Source: Chlamydiales bacterium (GTDB taxonomy: Bacteria; Chlamydiota; Chlamydiia; Chlamydiales; Rhabdochlamydiaceae). From it: 64,000 nt of DNA. The notes beneath the pieces are model-generated. The model had not been told where the DNA came from and did no database searches. It saw nothing but the letters and a program-made list of their open reading frames with translations. The stretch lies in the NCBI GenBank assembly GCA_016185065.1, contig JACPOL010000005.1:1-64000 (forward strand). Direction: 5' to 3'. The position numbers and the translations under genes are program-made. Within the stretch, counting starts at the first letter, position 1, and each line of letters starts with the position of its first letter. Below are positions 30,637-41,397 of this stretch, piece after piece.

Positions 30637-33600
30637 TCATTTTAGAGAGAAGTCGTGGCGAAGGAGTGCGATGATCTCGGCTTCGAGGGCGGCGGGGTTC
30701 TTGCTCTCTTTGTAGAGGATTCTCTTTTTTTCCACTTCATTTGCTGTCTGTCGTTCGGCATAGAGGGTGCGCGTCTCAAACTTGAGCAGTAGAAACTGGT
30801 GAAGAGAGGCGAAGAGTCTTAAGCGTGCGAGGTGGTAGAGCCAGAGAACCTCTGGTGGAGGAGGGCCGAAGCGATCCTTGATCTCTTCTAAAATCGCATC
30901 TACTTCGGAGGGGGAGGTCGCCTCGCCCATTCTGTGGTAGAGCTCCATGCGCAGAGAGGGCTCTGCAATATACTCCTCTGGAAAGAGGGCTTTGAAGGGA
31001 AACTCCATCTTCGTCTCGTAGAAGGCTGGCGCGCTCTTGTTTTTCAGCGCATCCACGGTGCGTTTGAGAAGTTTACAGTAGAGGTGGAAGCCGATGGCTG
31101 AGACCTGGCCCGACTGCTCTGTGCCGAGGATATCTCCCGCACCGCGGATCTCCAGATCGCGCATCGCGATCTTCATTCCTCCTCCAAATCCCGAAGACTC
31201 GACGAGAGCATGCAGCCTCTTGCGAGAGAGCTCTGAGAGCTCTCTCTGTTTCGGAACGAGGAAGTAGGCGTAGGCGGGCCGATTCCATCTTCCCACTCTG
31301 CCGCGCAGCTGGTAGAGATCTGCGAGGCCGAATGTATCTGCGCGATCGATGATGATCGTGTTTGCATTTGGAATATCGACGCCGTTTTCTACAATCGTCG
31401 TTGCAACCAGAATATCCGCAGAGCCCTTTTTAAAAGCGTGGAAGACAGTGTCGAGCTCGTCGGAGGACATGCCTCCGTGTCCAGTGACGATCTGCGCCTG
31501 AGGAAGGAGCTTCTGAATCTCATCTGTAACATTGAAGATCGTCTCGACGCGGTTGTGGATGAAGAAGGCCTGTCCATCGCGGGAGAGCTCTCTTAAAAGA
31601 GCGTTGTGGATCGTGCTGCTTTCGCGTTCAATGATGATCGTCTTAATCGGGAGGCGATCTTGAGGTGGAGTATTGATCGTCGAGATCTCGCGAGCGCCAA
31701 TCAGTGTGAGGTATAGAGTCCTGGGGATCGGCGTTGCCGTCAGCGTAAGACAGTCGACGCCAGCTTTTAAGTGTTTGAGATGTTCTTTAGCGCGTACTCC
31801 AAAACGCTGCTCTTCATCGATGATGATAAGGCCGAGATCTTTGAACTTAATATCTTTGCTAAGCACTCTATGAGTGCCTACAAGAATATCGATGCTCCCT
31901 TCGCTCACTTTTTTTAGCGTCTCTTTTGCATCTTTTGCCGTTGAAAAGCGGGAGAGGTGTGCGATGTTAATAGGATAGTTGGCCATCCGCGCAGCAAAGG
32001 TCTCATAGTGCTGCAAGGCCAAAACAGTGGTGGGAACGAGGACGACAACCTGTTTTTTTCCATCTGCGACGGCTTTAAAAGCAGCGCGCATCGCAACCTC
32101 TGTTTTTCCGTAGCCGACGTCGCCGCAGATGAGGCGATCCATCGCTTTTGAGCTGAGCATATCTTTTTTCAGGGCATCGATAGCATTCAGCTGATCTTCA
32201 GTCTCATCGAAGGGGAAGTCCTGCTCAAACGAGATCATCTCATCGCCATCGGGAGGAAAGCAGTAGCCGCCGGCAATCTCTCTTTCAGCATTAAGTCTTA
32301 AGAGATCTTGCGCGTAGCCGATGATCGCTTTCTGAGCATGCATGCGCGTCTTCTGCCAGCGAGTAGTGCCGAGAGTAGAGAAGGTGGGGATCTCCTCCTT
32401 TGCTCCGATGTAGCGGCTGACGAGATGCGACTGTGAGATGGGGACGTAGAGCTTGCTGTTTTCCGCATACTCAAGCGCGAGAAATTCGGTCTCTTGACCG
32501 ACGTGGTTGAGCCGTTTTTCCGTGCCTAGAAATTTTCCGATTCCCTGATGAAAGTGGACGACGACATCTCCCGGAGCGAGGCTATGAAATTCGGAAGGGG
32601 GAGTGTGCGAGATCGAGCGCCACTTCTGCCGACGGATGCGCAATCTGTGGGTGAACTCGGTCATCGGGACGATTGCAAGATTACTATCAGGAAGGACAAA
32701 TCCTGAAGAGAGGTAGTTCAGTTCAAAATGAGCATTTGAAGGGATGGGAATCTCATCTTTTGCCAGCTTCTCTTTGAATAGGCGCTCTTCTGAAGCTGTC
32801 GCAGATAAGAAGTGGAGATTAAATCTATAGCCACGCGCATTTGTCTGCAGTAGCTCTTCTATGGTAAGAGAAGCGCTATTTTCACCAGGGGAGAAGAAGG
32901 TCGAGACCTCTTGGAAGGGGTGCTGCCAGCGTTTTGTAGTTATCTTGTGATCTCCAAAAATGGAGAAGTGGAGCTCTTGGAAGGGCTCTTTTCCAGTGTA
33001 GTAGTCTCTGCCGGGTCTTTTTTTGACCTGTACCTCCGATAGCTCTTCGATCCGCTCTTTTGACCAGAAGAGCTGCTGAAGAGAGGAGGTGATCTTGATG
33101 AGCTCGTCAAAGGTTGAAAAGTAGCGCGAAGCTGAGCCGGGCATATTCTTGAAAGCGACGTATCGATCTTCGATGGCGAGTAGATCGTCAAAGATAACGA
33201 TCGTGTTGGGGCCGAGGAAGTCGAAGATTGTTGAGGGGGCTGTTTCCGACTTGAGAAGCTCCCACTCAGATGCGGGGCTTAAAGAGAGAGTTTCTACCTT
33301 TGAGACCGACTTCTGAGAGCCGGCATCAAAGATGCGAATGCTCTCCAGGGTGTCTCCAAAAAAATCGAGACGGTAGGGGTGAAGTGAGGTCACTGGATAG
33401 AGGTCGATTAATCCTCCGCGGATTGCGAACTCACCTTTATCAGAAACAACGGTTGCTCTCTTATAGCCGATGGAGGTGAGAAAAGATGAGAACTCTTCAA
33501 ATGAGAGCTCATCTCCGACCTTCAACTCTTTTAAAAGAGGTTTTAAAGCTTTTTTCGATGGTGTCTTTTGTAGGCATGCTTGAAGTGAACAGAGAAGAGT

Positions 33601-33918
33601 GCGGGGACCCTTTTTTGAGAGAAGAGAACGGAGAATTTCAAGCCTGCGGCCTACGATATCGCTGCTTGGAGGAATCTCCTCCCCGGGGAGCGTCTCCCAC
33701 GAGGGGAACTCCTCAGCATCTCTTACGCCAAAGTAAGGCAGATCATCGAGGAGCCTGCTCTCACGCGCCTCTCCAGTGATCACAAGAATATTCTTGCCTG
33801 TCGCCTTTTGTGCCAGTTCGATTAAACAGGCCTTTGGAGAGTCCCAGAGCTCTTCAATGAGAAGCGAGCGCTCGCTAGCTAGCGCCTTTTGAAAAACCTC
33901 TAGGGATGGACTCTTCAT
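30637..33918 (-). CDS. mfd: Transcription-repair coupling factor Mfd
   Basis: Removes stalled RNA polymerase at DNA lesions and recruits UvrA. 1093 residues. In order: UvrB-like N-terminal region, RNAP-interaction domain with '[15 protein letters not shown]' (about 445-460), the RecG-like translocase with Walker A 'GDVGYGKTE' (about 594-602) and 'IIDEEQRFG' (about 696-704), then the C-terminal D7 domain. The conserved 'LRGRVGRW' motif VI is present. It overlaps the end of alaS by 4 bases (ATGA), as the mfd-alaS pair does in Chlamydia. Confidence 0.97.
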   Translation of the reverse strand: MKSPSLEVFQKALASERSLLIEELWDSPKACLIELAQKATGKNILVITGEARESRLLDDLPYFGVRDAEEFPSWETLPGEEIPPSSDIVGRRLEILRSLLSKKGPRTLLCSLQACLQKTPSKKALKPLLKELKVGDELSFEEFSSFLTSIGYKRATVVSDKGEFAIRGGLIDLYPVTSLHPYRLDFFGDTLESIRIFDAGSQKSVSKVETLSLSPASEWELLKSETAPSTIFDFLGPNTIVIFDDLLAIEDRYVAFKNMPGSASRYFSTFDELIKITSSLQQLFWSKERIEELSEVQVKKRPGRDYYTGKEPFQELHFSIFGDHKITTKRWQHPFQEVSTFFSPGENSASLTIEELLQTNARGYRFNLHFLSATASEERLFKEKLAKDEIPIPSNAHFELNYLSSGFVLPDSNLAIVPMTEFTHRLRIRRQKWRSISHTPPSEFHSLAPGDVVVHFHQGIGKFLGTEKRLNHVGQETEFLALEYAENSKLYVPISQSHLVSRYIGAKEEIPTFSTLGTTRWQKTRMHAQKAIIGYAQDLLRLNAEREIAGGYCFPPDGDEMISFEQDFPFDETEDQLNAIDALKKDMLSSKAMDRLICGDVGYGKTEVAMRAAFKAVADGKKQVVVLVPTTVLALQHYETFAARMANYPINIAHLSRFSTAKDAKETLKKVSEGSIDILVGTHRVLSKDIKFKDLGLIIIDEEQRFGVRAKEHLKHLKAGVDCLTLTATPIPRTLYLTLIGAREISTINTPPQDRLPIKTIIIERESSTIHNALLRELSRDGQAFFIHNRVETIFNVTDEIQKLLPQAQIVTGHGGMSSDELDTVFHAFKKGSADILVATTIVENGVDIPNANTIIIDRADTFGLADLYQLRGRVGRWNRPAYAYFLVPKQRELSELSRKRLHALVESSGFGGGMKIAMRDLEIRGAGDILGTEQSGQVSAIGFHLYCKLLKRTVDALKNKSAPAFYETKMEFPFKALFPEEYIAEPSLRMELYHRMGEATSPSEVDAILEEIKDRFGPPPPEVLWLYHLARLRLFASLHQFLLLKFETRTLYAERQTANEVEKKRILYKESKNPAALEAEIIALLRHDFSLK

Positions 33919-36545
33919 TTTGCATTGATATACTGTTCAGCGACTTCAAACGCCTTGGATAGTCCCAAAGGGTCTTTCCCAGAGGCTTGTGCTGAGTCGG
34001 CCTTTCCGCCGCCGCCGCCTTTGATGTGAGGACAGATCTCTTTAACCAGCTCCTGAGCGCTCATCTTCTTTGCGACGAGATCAGGAGAGATGCGCACGAG
34101 AATCTGGCATCTATCGGGAAGTTTAAATGCGAGCAGAAGGAGTAGAGAGGGGTGTCTATTCATTAACTCTTCTCCCAAAAGAAGAAGACCCTCTTGGTCG
34201 AGGTCGACGATCTCCGCGAGAAGGTGGACAGATCCCACTTTTCTAATTTTTGTTGCGAGGGTCTGAGCGACCTCTTTTAGCGAGCCGCGCTTTAATGTTT
34301 TGATCTGAGCTAGGAGCTCCTTGTTCTCGTCTTGAAGCGCAGTGACTTTTACAGGAAGAGAGGGGAGCGTGGTCTTAAGCTGCATGCATGCCTGCAGAGC
34401 GATCTCTTCATTTTGATAGACGAGATCTTCTGCTGCCTTTCCGCATGCGGCTTCAATTCTGCGCACGCCAGCTGCAATGCTGCTCTCTTTGATGATGCGA
34501 AAGAAGCCTAGGGTTCCAACAGTTGTCGCATGAGTGCCCCCGCAGAGCTCTTTTGAGTAGTCGATGTCGATGACGCGTACAGTTTTTCCATACTTGTCTC
34601 CAAAGAACTGCTTGATGTCTGCGCTCTTCTGTGCCTCTTCATAAGAGAGCTCATAAGTTTTTACGGGTGTGTTGTCGCGTATCTTCTCATTCACAAGGCG
34701 TTCAATTTGGCGCAGTTCTTCCTGAGAGACGGGCTTATGGTGGTTGAAGTCGAAGCGCAGGCGATCGGATTCTACGAGAGAACCCGCCTGACGCACGTGC
34801 GCTCCAAGAACTTTAACAAGGGCATAGTGGAGCAGGTGAGCCGCAGTGTGGTGGCGTGCAATATCACTTCTGCGCTTTGCATCGACTTCTGCTTCTACGG
34901 GCTCTCCCAGAATCAGCACTCCGCTCTCAAGCCTTCCCACGTGCACAATCACGCCGGTGTAGGGGCTTTGGCAGCCTTTGACAGTGAAGCGCGCGCGCTT
35001 GTGCGAGAGCGTGCCGATATCGCCGATCTGACCGCCCTTCTCGGCATAGAAAGGAGTCGTATTTAAGATGACTAGACCCTCCTGCCCTTCTGTGAGGGTA
35101 TCGACAAATCTGCCATCGACGACGATCGCCATGACCGTTCCCTCTCCAGAGGTCGCGGTGTAACCGACAAACTCGCAGGCACCATGCTTCAAGACATACT
35201 CTTTAAAGAGACTCTCTTCAGCCTGCTGCATGTGAACTGTGTGCGCGCTCTTCGACTTCTCTTTTGCTTGCTCTTCAAGAAGCTGATAGGTCTCTAGATT
35301 TACTGTGAGGCTTGTGTCTTTTGCAATGAGCAGAATCTCTTCGAGCGGGAAGCCGTAGGTGTCTTTGAGTTTAAACGCCTCTTCTCCGCTGATCTGTTTC
35401 ATCGGGCTTTTTTGCGCTTTCTCAATCACCGCATTTAAAATATTTCCACCCTTTTTAAGCGTGCGCAAGAAGGCCTCCTCTTCCACTGTGAGGATCTCTG
35501 CGATGCGGCCCTGAGCTGCTTTTAACTCTGGGTAGTCTTCACCCATGCTCGATACGAGTGTTGGTAGAATTTTTGCGAGGAAGGGCTCTTGGAGGCCCAG
35601 CCCTCTTCCGTAGCGCACAGCTCTTCTGAGCAGCTTGCGCAAGACGTAGCCGCGTTCGACGTTGCTCGGCTGCGCTCCGTCTGCAATTGCAAAGGAGAGG
35701 CTGCGAATGTGGTCTGCTATCACGTGAAAGGCGGGAGCCATCACTAGATCTTCCACATTGTACTTCTTTCCTGAGACGTTCTCCACTTGTGCGATCAGTC
35801 CGCGCAAGATGTCAGTAGCATAGACAGAATCGACGCCAATTTTGAGGGAGGCGACTCTCTCGAGGCCCGCCCCCGTATCGATACAAGGAGAGGGGAGTGG
35901 AGTCATCTTGCCAGAACTATCGCGATTGAACTGCATGAAGACGAGGTTCCAGAATTCGAGGTAGCGCTCTCCGCTGATATCTTCTTTGGGTGAGCGCGCA
36001 TTTCCATACTTTGTGCCGCGGTCAATTAGAAGCTCGGAGCAGGGACCGCAAGGGCCAGTGTCTCCCATCGCCCAGAAGTTCTCTTTTTCACCCATGCTGA
36101 TGATGCGGTTATCTGGCATGAATTTTCTCCAGAGCTCTCTAGCCTCTTCATCCTCTTCGAAGACGGTGATCCAGAGATTGTCAGGAGAGAAACCGAACAC
36201 CTGCGTTGTCACCTCCCAAGCGTAGAGAATCGCCTTCTCTTTGAAGTAGTCTCCAAAAGAGAAGTTGCCGAGCATCTCGAAGAAGGTGAGGTGGCGGCTG
36301 GTGTGTCCGACGTTGTCGAGGTCGTTATGTTTGCCTCCCACGCGGATGCATTTTTGCGATGTTGTAGCCGCCTGGTAGTCGCGCTGGCTCTTTCCCAGAA
36401 AGACATCTTTAAACTGGTTCATTCCCGCGTTGTTGAAGAGCAGAGTGGGGTCGTCGTGTGGAACGACAGGAGAAGAGGGAACGAGTGCGTGTCCCTTGTT
36501 CTTAAAGTAGTTCAAAAAGCCGCGGCGGATCTCTTGTGATAGCAT
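33915..36545 (-). CDS. alaS: Alanyl-tRNA synthetase
   Basis: Charges tRNA-Ala. 876 residues, the usual bacterial size. N-terminal class II catalytic domain ('[15 protein letters not shown]'), helical tRNA-recognition domain, editing domain with the zinc motifs '[12 protein letters not shown]' (about 560) and '[10 protein letters not shown]' (about 670), then the C-Ala/DHHA1 domain with '[14 protein letters not shown]'. Downstream mfd is translationally coupled. A TATAAT box is visible 33 bases upstream. Confidence 0.97.
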   Translation of the reverse strand: MLSQEIRRGFLNYFKNKGHALVPSSPVVPHDDPTLLFNNAGMNQFKDVFLGKSQRDYQAATTSQKCIRVGGKHNDLDNVGHTSRHLTFFEMLGNFSFGDYFKEKAILYAWEVTTQVFGFSPDNLWITVFEEDEEARELWRKFMPDNRIISMGEKENFWAMGDTGPCGPCSELLIDRGTKYGNARSPKEDISGERYLEFWNLVFMQFNRDSSGKMTPLPSPCIDTGAGLERVASLKIGVDSVYATDILRGLIAQVENVSGKKYNVEDLVMAPAFHVIADHIRSLSFAIADGAQPSNVERGYVLRKLLRRAVRYGRGLGLQEPFLAKILPTLVSSMGEDYPELKAAQGRIAEILTVEEEAFLRTLKKGGNILNAVIEKAQKSPMKQISGEEAFKLKDTYGFPLEEILLIAKDTSLTVNLETYQLLEEQAKEKSKSAHTVHMQQAEESLFKEYVLKHGACEFVGYTATSGEGTVMAIVVDGRFVDTLTEGQEGLVILNTTPFYAEKGGQIGDIGTLSHKRARFTVKGCQSPYTGVIVHVGRLESGVLILGEPVEAEVDAKRRSDIARHHTAAHLLHYALVKVLGAHVRQAGSLVESDRLRFDFNHHKPVSQEELRQIERLVNEKIRDNTPVKTYELSYEEAQKSADIKQFFGDKYGKTVRVIDIDYSKELCGGTHATTVGTLGFFRIIKESSIAAGVRRIEAACGKAAEDLVYQNEEIALQACMQLKTTLPSLPVKVTALQDENKELLAQIKTLKRGSLKEVAQTLATKIRKVGSVHLLAEIVDLDQEGLLLLGEELMNRHPSLLLLLAFKLPDRCQILVRISPDLVAKKMSAQELVKEICPHIKGGGGGKADSAQASGKDPLGLSKAFEVAEQYINAK

Positions 36546-36577
36546 GGAGTTTCTTTCTTTGGGTTTTTAGTTGCAGG

Positions 36578-36583
36578 ATTATA
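36578..36583 (-). promoter_or_regulatory. -10 element for alaS-mfd
   Basis: TATAAT on the minus strand, 33 bases upstream of the alaS ATG. A weak -35 candidate (TACAAC) lies 17 bases further upstream. The spacer of 87 bases is shared with the divergent tkt gene. Confidence 0.5.
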
Positions 36584-36632
36584 GTGAGGCCATTAAAAAT
36601 GTTGTACAAATTTATACGGAAGGATCGTTTTC

Positions 36633-38618
36633 ATGGACGCAGAGGTAAAAAAACAACTTAGCAAAATAGCAAACACGATTCGCGAATTGTCGATAGAGGC
36701 TGTGCAGAAAGCCAACTCTGGACACCCTGGGCTTCCCATGGGCTGTGCCGAATTTGGCGCCTATCTCTATGGAGTGCTCCTGCGCCACAATCCAAAAAAC
36801 CCCAAGTGGCTCAACCGCGACCGCTTTGTTCTTTCTGCGGGTCACGGCTCGATGCTTCTCTACTCCTGCTTGAATCTCGCAGGATTTAAAGTCTCGATGG
36901 ACGATATTAAAAAATTTAGACAGATCCACTCTATAACACCTGGGCATCCCGAGTTTCACATCACTGAAGGCGTAGAGGCGACCACAGGACCTCTTGGCCA
37001 GGGGGTCGGTAATGCAGTGGGACAGGCGCTTGGAATCAAACTTCTAGCTTCTAAATTTAATAGCGAAGGATTTCCTCTGTTCACCAGCAAGGTCTACTGC
37101 CTAGCAGGAGATGGTTGCATCATGGAAGGGGTTTCAGCAGAGGCCTCATCACTTGCTGGCCACCTGAAGCTGGACAACCTGGTGCTCATCTACGATGCCA
37201 ACAAAGTTACTCTCGATGGATTTCTCTCAGAGTCTGGCTCGGAAGATACCAAGATGCGCTATCTAGCGTATGGTTGGGATGTGATCGAGATCGATGGATA
37301 CGATCTGGATAAGATGGATGAGGTCTTCTCTAACCTCTTAACTTCGCAGAAGAAGCCTACACTCATCTTAATGCACACAATCATCGGCAAGGGCTCTCCA
37401 AATAAAGCCGGGACGCACAAAGTTCACGGATCTCCACTTGGCGCAGAAGAGGTCGAAGCGACCAAAAAAGCGCTCGGCTTGCCAGAAGAGGCCTTCTTTG
37501 TTCCTCAGTCCGTTCACGCCTTCTTTGAAAAGAAGCTCGCGAAAGATGCTGCACTTGAGCAGAAGTGGAAAGAGATGTTCCGCACCTGGTCTGAAACAAG
37601 ACCCGATCTCTACAAGCAGTTCATGCAGATGGTCGAGAAGAAGCTGCCTGCAAATCTCGAAGAAGAGCTCAGAAAAATTGAGATCAAGTCGCCTGTAGCG
37701 GGAAGAAGCGCTTCTCAGACAGTGCTCAATGCTCTCGGAGATCTTCTCCCATTCTTGTATGGCGGCTCGGCCGATCTTTCTGGATCAGACCTCACAATGA
37801 TGAAGAAGTTCCCCCTTGTTTCTCCGGGCAACTTCGCAGGCCGTAATATTAAGTATGGTATCCGCGAGTTTGGCATGGCAACAGCTGCATCGGGCCTCGC
37901 ACAGACGGATATGATCCTGCCATTCATCGGCACCTTCCTCACTTTCTCTGACTACATGCGCAATGCCATTCGCTTGGCAGCGCTTTCAAAAGTGCAGGTC
38001 ATCTACCAGTTCACACACGACTCGATCTTCTTGGGAGAAGATGGACCTACGCATCAGCCTGTTGAACACTATGCAGCTTTAAGAGCAATTCCGAACCTGC
38101 AGTTCATTCGCCCTGCTGACACCTGGGAGGTGAAGATGGCGTGGATCGCTGCCCTTCGCTACCGCGGACCGACTGCATTTGCCCTCTCAAGACAAAATCT
38201 GCCAGAACTTTCTGGAACAAACGTTCCTTACGAGCAGGGAATGGGAAGAGGCGCTTACATCGTTAAACGGGAGAGCGGAGCTTGCGACTTCTGCCTCTTT
38301 GCAACCGGATCCGAACTCTCACTCGCACTCGACGTCGCAACAGCTCTTGAGAAGAGAGGAAAGTCGGTGCGCGTTGTTTCAATGCCCTGCTGGGAGCTCT
38401 TTGAAGCTCAGAGCGACGATTACAAAAAGAGCGTCATCGGCGGCAATTTGGGCAAACGCGTCAGCATCGAAGCTGGTGTAAGCCTCGGCTGGCACAAGTG
38501 GATAGGCATGGATGGAATTGCGATCAGCATTGAAACATTTGGCGAGTCAGCGCCCATCAGCGATCTGGCTGCCGAGTTTGGCTTCAACGTCGACTCTATC
38601 CTCGATCGCATCATCTAA
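36633..38618 (+). CDS. tkt: Transketolase
   Basis: TPP-dependent enzyme of the non-oxidative pentose phosphate pathway. 661 residues. 'NSGHPGLPMGCAEF' (substrate/TPP), 'GPLGQGVGNAVGQA', and the TPP motif 'GDGCIMEG...' running to 'DANKVTLDG' about 28 residues later. The pyrimidine domain has 'GIREFGMATAASGLA' and 'THDSIFLGEDGPTHQP'. All catalytic histidines expected in these motifs are present. Divergent from alaS as in Chlamydia. A 'aagga' ribosome site is 8 bases before the ATG. A TGGAC-unit repeat begins 2 bases after the stop. Confidence 0.97.
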   Translation: MDAEVKKQLSKIANTIRELSIEAVQKANSGHPGLPMGCAEFGAYLYGVLLRHNPKNPKWLNRDRFVLSAGHGSMLLYSCLNLAGFKVSMDDIKKFRQIHSITPGHPEFHITEGVEATTGPLGQGVGNAVGQALGIKLLASKFNSEGFPLFTSKVYCLAGDGCIMEGVSAEASSLAGHLKLDNLVLIYDANKVTLDGFLSESGSEDTKMRYLAYGWDVIEIDGYDLDKMDEVFSNLLTSQKKPTLILMHTIIGKGSPNKAGTHKVHGSPLGAEEVEATKKALGLPEEAFFVPQSVHAFFEKKLAKDAALEQKWKEMFRTWSETRPDLYKQFMQMVEKKLPANLEEELRKIEIKSPVAGRSASQTVLNALGDLLPFLYGGSADLSGSDLTMMKKFPLVSPGNFAGRNIKYGIREFGMATAASGLAQTDMILPFIGTFLTFSDYMRNAIRLAALSKVQVIYQFTHDSIFLGEDGPTHQPVEHYAALRAIPNLQFIRPADTWEVKMAWIAALRYRGPTAFALSRQNLPELSGTNVPYEQGMGRGAYIVKRESGACDFCLFATGSELSLALDVATALEKRGKSVRVVSMPCWELFEAQSDDYKKSVIGGNLGKRVSIEAGVSLGWHKWIGMDGIAISIETFGESAPISDLAAEFGFNVDSILDRII

Positions 38619-38620
38619 AA

Positions 38621-38720
38621 AAGAGGCGCTCGGAGAAGAGATGGACAAAAATGGACGAGAATGGACAGGAAATGGACCAAAATGGACACGCGCCAAAGAA
38701 AGAAAAAAGAAGCTTCTTTC
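38621..38720 (+). repeat. TGGAC-unit repeat (copy 2, one arm)
   Basis: Starts with 'gaggcgctcggagaagag', then ATGGAC at 38641, 38651, 38661, 38672 and 38682 (spacing 10-11 bases), 'acgcgccaaagaaagaaa', and a short hairpin 'gaagcttcttt'. Only the left arm of the dyad is present. It occupies the tkt-hemE spacer. Confidence 0.85.
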
Positions 38721-38741
38721 ACTCTTTTGTGAGAGGGTTGT

Positions 38742-39755
38742 ATGAAACTTTTAGAGGCGTTGCAGTGTAAGAATGAGGGGAGACCGCCGGTGTGGCTCAT
38801 GCGACAGGCGGGTCGGTGCCTTCCTGTGTATCGCAAGCTGCGCGAGAAGCACTCTCTCGAAGAGATCTTTCACCATCCTGAGCTTGCAGCGCAGGTAACT
38901 GCGATGCCCGTCGATCAGCTGGGCGTTGATGCAGCGATTCTATTTACAGATATTCTCACGATAGCAGAGGTGTTTGGCTTTGAAGTCCGCTTCCTTGAAG
39001 GAAAGGGGCCGCTCATCACGCCAGCGCTCACTCAGCCTCAAGATGTCGAGCGCCTCGTTGCAAAAGATGTCGCGACAACAGTTGCTTATGTTTTTGAGAC
39101 GATCAAGATCATAAAAAAAGATCTTAAAGTGCCTCTCATCGGCTTTTGCGGTGGACCCTTCACTGTGGCGAGTTATCTCATTGAGGGAACGCCAGGCGGT
39201 AAAGAGCTCTCCAAAACAAAGAGCTGGCTCTTTTCACATCCGGATAGTTTTCATCTTCTGCTCAAGAAGATCACAGAAGCTTCGATCGAATATTTAAAGT
39301 TGCAAGTAGAGGCGGGTGCGCAGGTTTTACAGATCTTCGACTCCTGGGCGAATGTGCTCAGCACCCCCTTCTTTCTCACCTTCTGCCACCACTATCTCAA
39401 GCAGATCGTGCACGCGCTAAAACCCACAGGCGTTCCCATCATCCTCTTCTGCAGAGGCTCCTCCTTCTTTCCACAGGAGCTAGCCTCCATTGAACCGGCT
39501 GGGATCAGCTTTGATTGGCATCGAGAGCTCAATATTCTAAGACGCAAAGTGCCTCCGCACATTGCCGTTCAAGGAAATTTCGATCCTCACCTGTTGAAGG
39601 CGCCGCCTGCAATGATTCGCTCCGAGGTCCAGAGGCTCTTGCACTCCATGCACGACGACCCCGGCTTCATTGTCAACCTGGGCCATGGCGTTCTACCCGA
39701 CACCCCTTTTGAGCATGTAAAATGCTTCGTAGAAGCTGTCAAAGACCATATATGA
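38742..39755 (+). CDS. hemE: Uroporphyrinogen decarboxylase
   Basis: Decarboxylates uroporphyrinogen III to coproporphyrinogen III. 337 residues, standard length. The N-terminal signature 'PVWLMRQAGRCLPVYR' carries the substrate-binding arginines, and 'AAILFTDILTI' holds the catalytic aspartate. 'GFCGGPFTVASYLIEG' and the C-terminal 'FIVNLGHGVLPDTPFE' are also typical. Its stop overlaps the start of the secreted GNAT gene (ATGA), so they form an operon. Confidence 0.96.
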   Translation: MKLLEALQCKNEGRPPVWLMRQAGRCLPVYRKLREKHSLEEIFHHPELAAQVTAMPVDQLGVDAAILFTDILTIAEVFGFEVRFLEGKGPLITPALTQPQDVERLVAKDVATTVAYVFETIKIIKKDLKVPLIGFCGGPFTVASYLIEGTPGGKELSKTKSWLFSHPDSFHLLLKKITEASIEYLKLQVEAGAQVLQIFDSWANVLSTPFFLTFCHHYLKQIVHALKPTGVPIILFCRGSSFFPQELASIEPAGISFDWHRELNILRRKVPPHIAVQGNFDPHLLKAPPAMIRSEVQRLLHSMHDDPGFIVNLGHGVLPDTPFEHVKCFVEAVKDHI

Positions 39756-40609
39756 AAAGAGCACTTCTTCTTTCTTTAACACTCATCGGTTTTAGCATGA
39801 ATACTCAAGCCTCCGACCAGAAGCGCTTAGAAGAGCACTGCCAGTCTGTTTATCGCACATTTTCTGAAGGCAGCGGTGTTGCAGATGCTGTTTTTGAAAA
39901 AGCAGATGGCATTCCGCGCTGCTCAACCGGCATCTTGCATCCCTTCATGAACGCGGTCTTTGGTGCGCCACCTGATGCCGATGCGAGTGCTTATATCGAT
40001 AGGGAACAGCAATTTTTTAAAGAGAGGAAGATGCCCTTTGTCTGGTACGTCAATGAGGAGAGCAGCCAGGCTTTTAGAGATCAGCTAATCTCTCGCGGTT
40101 TTAAGGATTTAGGAGTGCTTAGAGGTGTTATCGGAACTTTGGATAAACCCATAGCACAGCCAGATGTGCCAGCAGATTGTACCCTAGAGCTTGTAACCAC
40201 AGAAGCTGAAATGGATGAGTTTAATGCGCTGGTATGCACAACTTTTGAATACCATGGCGAAAGCAGGGATCTCTATCGTAAAACGCTTTGGAAAGCAGCT
40301 GTCGGCACAACTCCCAAGATGTACCACTGGGTTGCAAGAAAGCAAGGCAGAGTAGTTTCTGCGCTTACTACATTCATTGAAGGGGATATGGTTAGTTTTT
40401 GGAATGGAGCTTCAGCTCCGGAACTTAGAAAACAGGGTCTTAGTACAGCCCTACGTTACCTAGCCCTTCGACACGCGATCTCCAAAGGCTGTTGCATCGG
40501 CGCCTCCTTCCTCATGTCGGAAGGCATGGCCCTCGGCATCTGCACCAAGCTCGGCTATGAGCCCAAGTGGTACTTTAGCGCCTTCCTCGCCCCCTCTAAT
40601 CAAGAATGA
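39752..40609 (+). CDS. GNAT-family acetyltransferase with N-terminal signal peptide
   Basis: 285 residues from the ATG that overlaps the hemE stop. Residues 1-20 ('MKRALLLSLTLIGFSMNTQA') look like a cleavable signal peptide. The C-terminal half is a GNAT domain: 'VARKQGRVVSALTTFIEG' beta strands, then the acetyl-CoA pyrophosphate loop region 'PELRKQGLSTALRYLAL', then 'LGICTKLGYEP'. The loop lacks the classical Arg-x-x-Gly-x-Gly/Ala spacing exactly (here R-K-Q-G-L-S). Export of a GNAT enzyme is unusual, since acetyl-CoA is cytosolic; a host-directed effector is one explanation. Its own substrate is unknown. Confidence 0.78.
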   Translation: MKRALLLSLTLIGFSMNTQASDQKRLEEHCQSVYRTFSEGSGVADAVFEKADGIPRCSTGILHPFMNAVFGAPPDADASAYIDREQQFFKERKMPFVWYVNEESSQAFRDQLISRGFKDLGVLRGVIGTLDKPIAQPDVPADCTLELVTTEAEMDEFNALVCTTFEYHGESRDLYRKTLWKAAVGTTPKMYHWVARKQGRVVSALTTFIEGDMVSFWNGASAPELRKQGLSTALRYLALRHAISKGCCIGASFLMSEGMALGICTKLGYEPKWYFSAFLAPSNQE

Positions 40610-41304
40610 GATTTAACGACTTTGAGAGAAGGCGAGAGTGTAAACGTCTGGGGATTCATAGAAAAGGGTTTGATTTTGACGGCGCCCCAGTAGCTTTTTT
40701 CGCCGTCTGCTTCGTAATTTACAAGCAGCTGCTCGCCGGGTTGGATCGTCTTTTTTACCGTGTAAACAACTTCGATCCGCGCAGGCTCTAGATTGTAGGG
40801 ATTTGGCGGGATGGTGAGGAGATAGACGATGACATTCGGCTTATCCGAGTGGTTGATGAAGCGAGTGAAGTTGCCTTTTTTATCCGCGTCTATTCTAAGC
40901 GAGTAGTGGCGCTTGGGATGGTACTTCTCCTTTTTGCTAAAACGCTGCTGCTCTTCCCTGGTTAGAAGCATCTCTTCGATGGGGGCGAAAGCGTAGGAGC
41001 TCTCAGCAAAAGTGGCCTGAGGGACGATCGAGACCTCACCGGCATAGGGAGCGATCACCTGCCCTTTTTTAAGAGGAGCGGCATCTGGATGCAAAAAGAT
41101 CCCGTAGCCGAGCTTATCCGACAGCTTTTTACAGACGAGATGTTTGGGGAGGCCAGATCTCTCAATAGCCCTCATCACCTCTACCATCTCCTTCAAATCA
41201 AGTTTTGAAGCTCTGGAGAGTGTGAAGCTCTGCTTCCGAGCTTCTCGCGTAATTACCTTGTTGATCTCGGAATTGATATTTTGTCTTGGTAGTCTATATC
41301 TCAT
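40600..41304 (-). CDS. SET-domain protein lysine methyltransferase (NUE/CT737-like)
   Basis: 234 residues. SET motifs are in order: 'GYGIF' (66-70), 'GQVIAPYAGEV' (81-91), 'RFINHSDKPN' (148-157, with the SAM-contacting N151-H152) and 'ELLVNY'-type 'EQLLVNYEAD' ending in the catalytic-region Tyr197. The N-terminal 50 residues are helical and specific. In C. trachomatis the SET protein NUE modifies host histones, and in C. pneumoniae cpnSET methylates the chlamydial histones, so HctA in this window is a plausible substrate. Post-SET cysteines are absent. It overlaps the convergent GNAT gene by 10 bases. Confidence 0.87.
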   Translation of the reverse strand: MRYRLPRQNINSEINKVITREARKQSFTLSRASKLDLKEMVEVMRAIERSGLPKHLVCKKLSDKLGYGIFLHPDAAPLKKGQVIAPYAGEVSIVPQATFAESSYAFAPIEEMLLTREEQQRFSKKEKYHPKRHYSLRIDADKKGNFTRFINHSDKPNVIVYLLTIPPNPYNLEPARIEVVYTVKKTIQPGEQLLVNYEADGEKSYWGAVKIKPFSMNPQTFTLSPSLKVVKSHS

Positions 41305-41397
41305 TAATTCTCTTTATTTATTTCTGTTCTTATTGATTTTATCAATAATTGCAGTTTATTAAAGTAAAAAACTTTAATTGAATTAAAGAAATATTTA

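Noticed and set aside
38641..38687. Iterons of a replication origin
   Set aside because: TGGAC units are regularly spaced, but there is no DnaA-box cluster, no dnaA/dnaN/parB neighbour, and the same units recur at four gene ends.
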